NCBI RefSeq assembly: GCF_003477995.1
Contig: NZ_QUEM01000041.1
Span: 212 to 24,655, forward strand
From: Bacteroides sp. OF04-15BH
Lineage (GTDB): Bacteria > Bacteroidota > Bacteroidia > Bacteroidales > Bacteroidaceae
Direction of reading: 5' to 3'
Length of the DNA stretch: 24,444 bases
Part shown: positions 19,750-24,444 of the stretch, piece by piece
Numbering within the stretch: the stretch's first letter is position 1
Layout of the letters: every line of letters starts with the position of its first letter
Program-made: the position numbers and the translations under genes
The notes under the pieces: model-generated
Database searches by the model: none
Told to the model about the DNA's origin: nothing
What the model saw: only the letters and a program-made list of their open reading frames with translations

Positions 19750-20781
19750 TTAATAAATTCTTTCCAGCAGTTTATTGCCTAGCAGGGGGCGATAGTGTCC
19801 AGCCTCATAATAGTTGTGGTAATCTTTTGTGAATTCGTTAATGCCGCTGAAATCATATACATTCTCTTTTCCGAAAATGTCTTGCAAGATTTTTCTGTCA
19901 TCCGCGTGTAGTTCTCTCTGAATATAATCCGGGCTGATGATGATACGTACGGAGGTGCCATGACGGTGCAGGATTTCCTTGATTTCATCCAGTATTATCC
20001 GTTGCCTTTGAAATATGGCTGGTGCAGCTATCGAGACCGTGCCATCACGTTCAGGAAACTCCTTTTTACGGTTGCTCCAATATGCTTCGCCTTCCTGTTC
20101 AATCTGTTTCTCACGAGGATTGAGCGCGTCATTATTCTTTGGATCTCGTATCCTTCCGTAAGGATTCATTTGCTTCATGTCTGGTTCTACCTTTCCTGTT
20201 ATGCGATATTTCAGGTATGGGAACAAGAAATCGGGCATTGCGAATGCCTGCATGAACTCCATTTGCACGATAAACGGATTCGCTTCTGATATGGCAGCCG
20301 GAAGTATATCTCTGGGCCCTGTCCGGAGCTCGAAATGTGAAAGGGAAGATCGGTCGAGAATCATCAGCACATTCTTTATTTTTGCCCCTTCACGGTCAAG
20401 GGCGCGCAGTTTGAGGCTTATCGCTTTTATGGTCTCCCCATTGCCAAAAAGACGGATGGCACGATCGCCGGAATCAAGGTATTTTTCCCATTCTCTGCAA
20501 CGAAATGCCATAGTACAGGAATTGCCCAAGATAAAGGAGTTGAAATGTACGCTGTCATCATGGTTCTTGTATATTTGCCAGCCTACATGATGTTCGTTCA
20601 GCATGACATCAGAATCATACAGGTCATATTTATGAAGTACCATGAAAGGATCATCATAAAGGTATAGGGCTATCAAAGCCCAAAATGGTATGGTGAACAG
20701 CATCATCTTCCGCACAAGGCGTAGGAAGGCTGGTCGTTTACGGATATTTGTGCCAGTAATGGTTTCCGGTATCTTTTCCAT
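19750..20781 (-). CDS. DltD-like membrane-anchored SGNH-type protein
   Basis: A 343-residue protein with a basic cytoplasmic start, one transmembrane segment (about residues 27-42, LFTIPFWALIALYLY) and an extracytoplasmic domain. GNS at 86-88 is the likely block I of an SGNH hydrolase fold, and EAGH near the C-terminus (Glu326, His329; followed by YRPLLGN) sits where DltD, AlgJ and AlgX proteins have their DxxH. It should act in the periplasm with the MBOAT protein to transfer an acyl or aminoacyl group to an envelope polymer. Its start overlaps the MBOAT stop by one base (TGATG), so they are translationally coupled. It is the last gene of the operon. Glu in place of Asp in the DxxH position is unusual if my alignment is right. 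Confidence 0.72.
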   Translation of the reverse strand: MEKIPETITGTNIRKRPAFLRLVRKMMLFTIPFWALIALYLYDDPFMVLHKYDLYDSDVMLNEHHVGWQIYKNHDDSVHFNSFILGNSCTMAFRCREWEKYLDSGDRAIRLFGNGETIKAISLKLRALDREGAKIKNVLMILDRSSLSHFELRTGPRDILPAAISEANPFIVQMEFMQAFAMPDFLFPYLKYRITGKVEPDMKQMNPYGRIRDPKNNDALNPREKQIEQEGEAYWSNRKKEFPERDGTVSIAAPAIFQRQRIILDEIKEILHRHGTSVRIIISPDYIQRELHADDRKILQDIFGKENVYDFSGINEFTKDYHNYYEAGHYRPLLGNKLLERIY

Positions 20782-22175
20782 CAGAATTGTAGATAAATGA
20801 AGTCTTCCGTGCCGAACTTGCCATAAGCAAACACGGCAAAAACAATTAAATAATACACTGTCCAGCGAAATAAGGCAGGCTGCTTTTCAAAACGAAGATG
20901 TAAGTCGCCTCTGGACATAAAAAAGTCATAAAGCAGTATCAGCAGCAAGGTCGCACCAGTTACGATGCAGATGTGGTCGGACATACCGATATTGATTTCT
21001 TTCCAGCTCACATGGCTCTGAAAAGAGATATTCCGCAGAAAATAAAATGCGTCTGAAATGGACTGTGCCTTGAAGAACACCAGCGATACGGCGAAGATGA
21101 GGTAGGTGCGGATGACGGAAAGCGTAGCGAACAGCGGTTTGCCGATATATCCTTTTACCTTGTTTCGTATTCTTTCGGTCCTTAGTTCCCATACAATCAC
21201 AAGCCCTTGTATCAATCCATAGACGGCAAACGTCCATCCTGCACCGTGCCATATACCCAAGGCAATAAAGGTCACCATGAGGCTTGCCGCCATTCCCCAT
21301 TGTCCCCAACGACGTGTAAACGATGATAGAGGGAGAAAAAGGTAATCCCGCACCCAAGAGGAAAGGGATATATGCCAGCGACGCCAGAACTCGGCTGTGG
21401 TCTGGGCGGCAAAGGGATGTGCGAAGTTGGGTGACAGTTTCAAGCCAAACAGCATTCCTGTTCCAATCGCCATATCCGTATAGCCGGAGAAATCAGCATA
21501 AAGTTCAATGGGATAGAGAAGGCAGGCCATTAACCGTTCTATACCTGATACCGTGTGCATGGAATGGAACACATCGTCAATATAGGGCGCTATATGGTCG
21601 GCAAGGAGCAGTTTTTTTACCAGGCCAACCACAATCAGCTTCAGGCCGTAGGTCATCATGGAATAGGATGCCGGAGAGAGTTTCCGGATTTGCGGAAGCA
21701 AATCGGTGGACCGTTCAATAGGACCTGACAGGAACTTCATGAACAGAAGCATATAAAGCAGTAAATTTACCAGATTTCGTTCCGCCTTTTCTTCCTCCCA
21801 ATAAACTTCCGTCAGGTAGCCGATGGCCTGAAAGGTATAGAAAGACATACCCAATGGGAAAACAATACCTGTGTCTCCGGTTAATCGGTTTGCATATCGG
21901 AAACCGATCCAGCAGAGCACAAGGCAGGATATACTGCCCCAGTAAATCAAACGGGAACCTCTTTTTTTCTCACTGGCTTGCTCGACAAGTATTGCTGCAC
22001 GGTATGTAAAAAGGCTTACAGCCAATGCCGTGACCAGAAATAGGGGATTGAAGTATCCGATGAATACTCCACTTGCCGCAAGTAAAACAAACTTTCGTTT
22101 TTGAGTACTGACAAGATGGTATAAGGTGAAACAGAGCAGGAGCAGCAGGACAAATTCAAGGGAAATGAATGACAT
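20781..22175 (-). CDS. MBOAT O-acyltransferase, DltB/AlgI-like
   Basis: A 464-residue polytopic membrane protein of the membrane-bound O-acyltransferase family. About ten hydrophobic segments are visible from the N-terminus (FVLLLLLCFTLYHL) on. Family signatures are FPLGMSFYTFQAIGYL (106-121), YPIELYADFSGYTDMAIG (221-238), FWRRWHISLSSWVRDYLF (263-280, with His268) and GIWHGAGW with the invariant catalytic His310. It should carry an activated acyl group from the carrier protein across the inner membrane. It follows the acyl carrier gene by 17 bases and overlaps the SGNH gene. AlgI-like alginate acetylation is the main alternative, but the neighbouring adenylation enzyme and carrier protein favour a DltB-like role. 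Confidence 0.92.
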   Translation of the reverse strand: MSFISLEFVLLLLLCFTLYHLVSTQKRKFVLLAASGVFIGYFNPLFLVTALAVSLFTYRAAILVEQASEKKRGSRLIYWGSISCLVLCWIGFRYANRLTGDTGIVFPLGMSFYTFQAIGYLTEVYWEEEKAERNLVNLLLYMLLFMKFLSGPIERSTDLLPQIRKLSPASYSMMTYGLKLIVVGLVKKLLLADHIAPYIDDVFHSMHTVSGIERLMACLLYPIELYADFSGYTDMAIGTGMLFGLKLSPNFAHPFAAQTTAEFWRRWHISLSSWVRDYLFLPLSSFTRRWGQWGMAASLMVTFIALGIWHGAGWTFAVYGLIQGLVIVWELRTERIRNKVKGYIGKPLFATLSVIRTYLIFAVSLVFFKAQSISDAFYFLRNISFQSHVSWKEINIGMSDHICIVTGATLLLILLYDFFMSRGDLHLRFEKQPALFRWTVYYLIVFAVFAYGKFGTEDFIYLQF

Positions 22176-22192
22176 TGCTTTTTCCTCCTTTC

Positions 22193-22435
22193 CTATTTGA
22201 TCTTATTCTTGATGGTATGGCAAAGGTCGCCCACATTCTTCAGTTTCACGATTTCGCGAAACGAAAAACGCACACCGATTTTTTTTTCAATTTCGGTGAG
22301 TAGCACCATATTGGTCAGTGAATCCCATCCCTCCACATCGTGGGCGGTAGTGTTTTCGGTCAATGTAATGTCCTCTCTTTTTAATACTTTTCTGAATATT
22401 CCGTTCAATATCTCCAATAATTCAGTGGTTTCCAT
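22193..22435 (-). CDS. Acyl carrier protein, DltC-like
   Basis: An 80-residue carrier protein. The phosphopantetheine attachment site is Ser39 in VEGWDSLTNMVLL, in the usual place at the start of helix 2, and the rest is the normal four-helix layout (FSFREIVKLKNVGDL). In this context it should be loaded by the adenylation enzyme encoded 20 bases upstream and hand the group to the MBOAT protein. It lies in a tight leftward operon. The sequence is typical of short discrete carrier proteins in Bacteroidales rather than the fatty-acid AcpP, judging by GWDSL in place of LGADSLD. Confidence 0.9.
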   Translation of the reverse strand: METTELLEILNGIFRKVLKREDITLTENTTAHDVEGWDSLTNMVLLTEIEKKIGVRFSFREIVKLKNVGDLCHTIKNKIK

Positions 22436-22455
22436 ATACTTGATTGCTTTTTAAT

Positions 22456-23958
22456 TTATTGAGTAATGTACTTTAATAGTTGATTCCGGTCAATTTTGTT
22501 ACTGTTGTTTTGTGGGAAACAAGGGATGAAGTGAATGCGTCGGGGCAACATGTAAGTCGGCAGATGGCTTTGCATATATCGTTCGAGACTTTCCGTATCT
22601 TCCGTTTCCTTCTCTATGGCAAGATGCAGTTCGCAATTTCCGTCCGTGGTATAAACCGGCAGCACGACTGCGTTACAGCCATGTTTGTAGAATGTTTTAA
22701 CGTGGTATTCAATTTCGCCCAATTCTATTCTGAAGCCTTGTATTTTTACCTGCGTGTCTTTGCGACCGCAATACATGATATCTCCGTCAGAATCCGCCAG
22801 GCAGAGATCGCCGGTACGGTAATAGAGTTTTCCGGAAGGATCCGTAACAAAGCACTCGGCTGTTTTTCCGGGAGCGCACCAATATCCGTTCATTAGTTGG
22901 GGGCCGGCAATCCACAATTCACCGACTTCTCCGGCCGGAAGTGGTTCGCCCGAAGGGGATGCGATCATATACTCCATACCTTGAAAAGGCTTTCCGATTG
23001 CCGCCATGCCGTTATGATGTTTGGCCCCTTCAGCAGGGATGACGTACGACGTGCAATAGATGGTGGCTTCGGTCGGTCCGTAGAGATTGGTTACAGTGGC
23101 ATTGGGTATGCAGGGACGAAATTCGTGAAGCAGATTTACATCGGTGGCTTCGGCGGTGACTACGAGATAACGTAAATCCGGGAAGCTGATTTCCCTGAAA
23201 TAAGGATGCGATAACCGGAGTACGGAAGGTGCCACTGCCGCAAACGTAAGGCGGTAGCGTTCCATGATATCCAGTACATTCAGATATTTCATTCCTTTTT
23301 GCGGAACAGTATAGACACATGCTCCGAGGGTAAGAGGATAAAGGAACGACACGACAGAGACATCAAATGTCAGTTCGAACATCTGAAGCATACGGTCGTT
23401 TTCGTCCAATTCCCATCCTAAAGCACGATAAGCCTGGTAGAACGCATTCAAGTTCTTCCGGGATATGGGAACACCTTTGGGTTCGCCTGTACTTCCTGAG
23501 GTGAAGATAATGTAAGCAGGCACTTCGGGATCTACGTCATGCGGCACCATGCAGGAATGCGAAGTCGGCTGATTTGAGGTGAGACACACATGTATGGCAT
23601 TGATGTCCGCAGGAAGCATATTGCCATTCTCTCCACTGTAAAGCAACAGACCAATGCCGGATTGCCGGGCTATCCGACAGTTACGTTCTGCCGGATAATC
23701 AGGATGCAATATGACATAAGTCTTTCCGGAAAGTAGCACAGCCAGAATGGATGCGTAGGTTTCCATACGGTTTTCCGCCGTGATGCCAATAACATTTTCT
23801 TTGAGGTTTCTCAGCGTTTCACAAATACTTCCGACCAATCCGAACAGTTCCTGATAGGTATAAGTCTGGTCATCAAGAACCAGTGCCGGACGTGTGGCAT
23901 GACGGTTCGATGCCTGAACTATAGCAGCCAGTATATCTGCATCATTTTTTTTCTTCAT
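22456..23958 (-). CDS. Amino acid/acyl adenylation enzyme, DltA-like
   Basis: A 500-residue stand-alone adenylation-domain protein, full length for DltA-type enzymes. Core motifs are FTSGSTGEPKG (152-162, A3), NLYGPTEA (291-298, A5), YRTGD (380-384, A7), KIQGFRIELGEIE (405-417, A8) and the catalytic Lys488 in NSNKIDR (A10). It should form an adenylate and load the carrier protein of the next gene. In Gram-positive DltA the segment before A5 carries a CGE motif whose Cys helps select D-alanine; the aligned residues here read TAE, so the substrate may not be D-alanine. The Met at 23958 was kept; the purine-rich GAGAAAATATAAATT precedes it on the minus strand. Confidence 0.88.
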   Translation of the reverse strand: MKKKNDADILAAIVQASNRHATRPALVLDDQTYTYQELFGLVGSICETLRNLKENVIGITAENRMETYASILAVLLSGKTYVILHPDYPAERNCRIARQSGIGLLLYSGENGNMLPADINAIHVCLTSNQPTSHSCMVPHDVDPEVPAYIIFTSGSTGEPKGVPISRKNLNAFYQAYRALGWELDENDRMLQMFELTFDVSVVSFLYPLTLGACVYTVPQKGMKYLNVLDIMERYRLTFAAVAPSVLRLSHPYFREISFPDLRYLVVTAEATDVNLLHEFRPCIPNATVTNLYGPTEATIYCTSYVIPAEGAKHHNGMAAIGKPFQGMEYMIASPSGEPLPAGEVGELWIAGPQLMNGYWCAPGKTAECFVTDPSGKLYYRTGDLCLADSDGDIMYCGRKDTQVKIQGFRIELGEIEYHVKTFYKHGCNAVVLPVYTTDGNCELHLAIEKETEDTESLERYMQSHLPTYMLPRRIHFIPCFPQNNSNKIDRNQLLKYITQ

Positions 23959-23977
23959 AATTTATATTTTCTCAGTT

Positions 23978-24133
23978 TCAATTTTCTTGTTTTGCTTGTG
24001 ACTCCTGCTGCATTGTTTTTTCTATGGGGGCATCGGGATTCGTTCCAAGCATCCACAAGAAATATGAGAAAGGCAATACCAATTTCACGGTGTCTTCATT
24101 TTTTGTTGTTTCCATCTTTCTTTTCTGTATCAT
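23978..24133 (-). CDS. Small ORF upstream of the dlt-like operon, DltX position
   Basis: A 51-residue ORF reads on the minus strand from ATG (24133) to TGA (23978), ending 19 bases before the adenylation gene. It begins MIQKRKMETTKNEDTVK, has a short hydrophobic stretch LVLPFSYFLWML (residues 18-29) and a polar tail (TNPDAPIEKTMQQESQAKQEN). A second Met at codon 7 (24115) is an alternative start. Gram-positive dlt operons often begin with dltX, a roughly 50-residue single-membrane-segment protein; position and size match, but I see no clear sequence similarity. The amino acid composition looks protein-like, though chance cannot be excluded. Confidence 0.5.
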   Translation of the reverse strand: MIQKRKMETTKNEDTVKLVLPFSYFLWMLGTNPDAPIEKTMQQESQAKQEN

Positions 24134-24342
24134 ATAATTATTCTCTTTTGAAAATTTTATTTGTGAGGATTTGTTTTTTATATAACAGAGGTTGCGGGGA
24201 AAACCCCTATTCCTGATATGTAAATATTAGTTAAATGTAAGCGCGCAAACTTTGCGGACACTATCTGGGCCTTATGTAGACTTTGGAATGGCAGGTAAAA
24301 GTAAAAAATCAGATATTCTAAATGGAATATTGATTTTATCTG

Positions 24343-24350
24343 TATTTTTG
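24343..24350 (+). promoter_or_regulatory. Candidate Bacteroidales -7 promoter box, rightward
   Basis: TATTTTTG matches the -7 consensus TAnnTTTG exactly. No convincing -33 element is seen upstream. It would drive a gene or leader outside the right edge of the window. Confidence 0.45.
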
Positions 24351-24377
24351 TGCGAATCTAAATACAGCTATGATAAA

Positions 24378-24432
24378 AACAGGTTAGTCTGTTGGTACTT
24401 ATGAAACCTGTTGGCGGAATTAAAAAACCGCC
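24378..24432 (+). promoter_or_regulatory. Tandem hairpins in a possible 5' leader
   Basis: AACAGGTT (24378-24385) pairs with AACCTGTT (24405-24412) around a 19-base loop, and directly after it GGCGG (24413-24417) pairs with CCGCC (24428-24432). They follow the -7 box at 24343 by about 30 bases. Two tiny ORFs lie across them (ATG 24370, 5 codons; ATG 24401, 13 codons), as in leader peptides. The window ends before a gene appears. Confidence 0.35.
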
Positions 24433-24444
24433 TGAAAATTAGTA

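Larger units (their letters stand above)
24134..24444. other. Intergenic region between divergent transcription units
   Basis: No gene of normal size is seen. It should hold the promoter of the leftward dlt-like operon, but I found no exact -7 match on the minus strand. Visible items are a GGGG-AAAA-CCCC hairpin (24196-24207) and the 13-bp palindrome CGCAAA-C-TTTGCG (24244-24256). A rightward promoter and hairpins near the end are listed separately. Confidence 0.5.

Noticed and set aside
21323..21721. Rightward ORF inside the MBOAT gene
   Set aside because: It is antisense to the conserved MBOAT motifs, and its composition is arginine/glycine-rich as expected of a shadow frame.

Overview
The window looks like the chromosome of a Bacteroidales bacterium (Bacteroides, Phocaeicola or Parabacteroides type). 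The evidence is a Bacteroides-style tyrosine recombinase with its partner wHTH gene, paired excisionase-like HTH genes, a Bacteroides-type MobC/relaxase pair, and promoter-like sequences fitting the Bacteroidales -7 consensus TAnnTTTG. All assignments are from reading motifs; no database search was possible.

Positions 1 to about 19393 appear to be most of an integrated mobilizable element whose left end lies outside the window. In order it holds: an integrase cut by the window edge (1-945); a small wHTH partner (949-1323); an AT-rich cargo gene of unknown function (1504-2262); a very strong hairpin (2374-2430); two leftward HTH/excisionase-like genes (2436-3083); an 850-base gene-poor stretch with nested inverted repeats that is a good oriT candidate (3781-3873); MobC and relaxase (3941-5223); and a nine-gene rightward cargo operon (5298-19168). 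The right end is probably marked by an 18-base piece matching the 3' end of a tRNA (19376-19393), followed by a strong intrinsic terminator. This fits integration into a tRNA gene, with the intact copy expected left of the window.

The cargo operon is the main item. After a small XRE regulator come a PLD-nuclease/SNF2-like helicase, a large Eco57I/PglX-like adenine methyltransferase and a RecF-like ATPase. This is a helicase-methylase-ATPase set resembling the system called Hma. It is joined without a break to what looks like an ABC three-component (ABC-3C) module: a PD-(D/E)xK nuclease effector, a winged-helix middle component and a DUF3732 Rad50-like ATPase. A RhuM-family protein and a small helical protein follow. 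Junctions are overlaps or gaps of 14 bases or fewer, so the whole set is probably co-transcribed and largely translationally coupled. I infer an antiphage or anti-plasmid system that combines self-marking by methylation with DNA translocation and nuclease effectors.

Right of the element (19750-24133, leftward) lies a host operon of dlt type: adenylation enzyme (DltA-like), acyl carrier protein (DltC-like), MBOAT acyltransferase (DltB-like) and a membrane-anchored SGNH-like protein (DltD-like). It is preceded by an unlisted 51-codon ORF in the place where Gram-positive dlt operons carry dltX. It probably activates an acyl or aminoacyl group and transfers it across the inner membrane to an envelope polymer. 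The last 300 bases hold a probable rightward promoter and hairpins leading to a gene outside the window.
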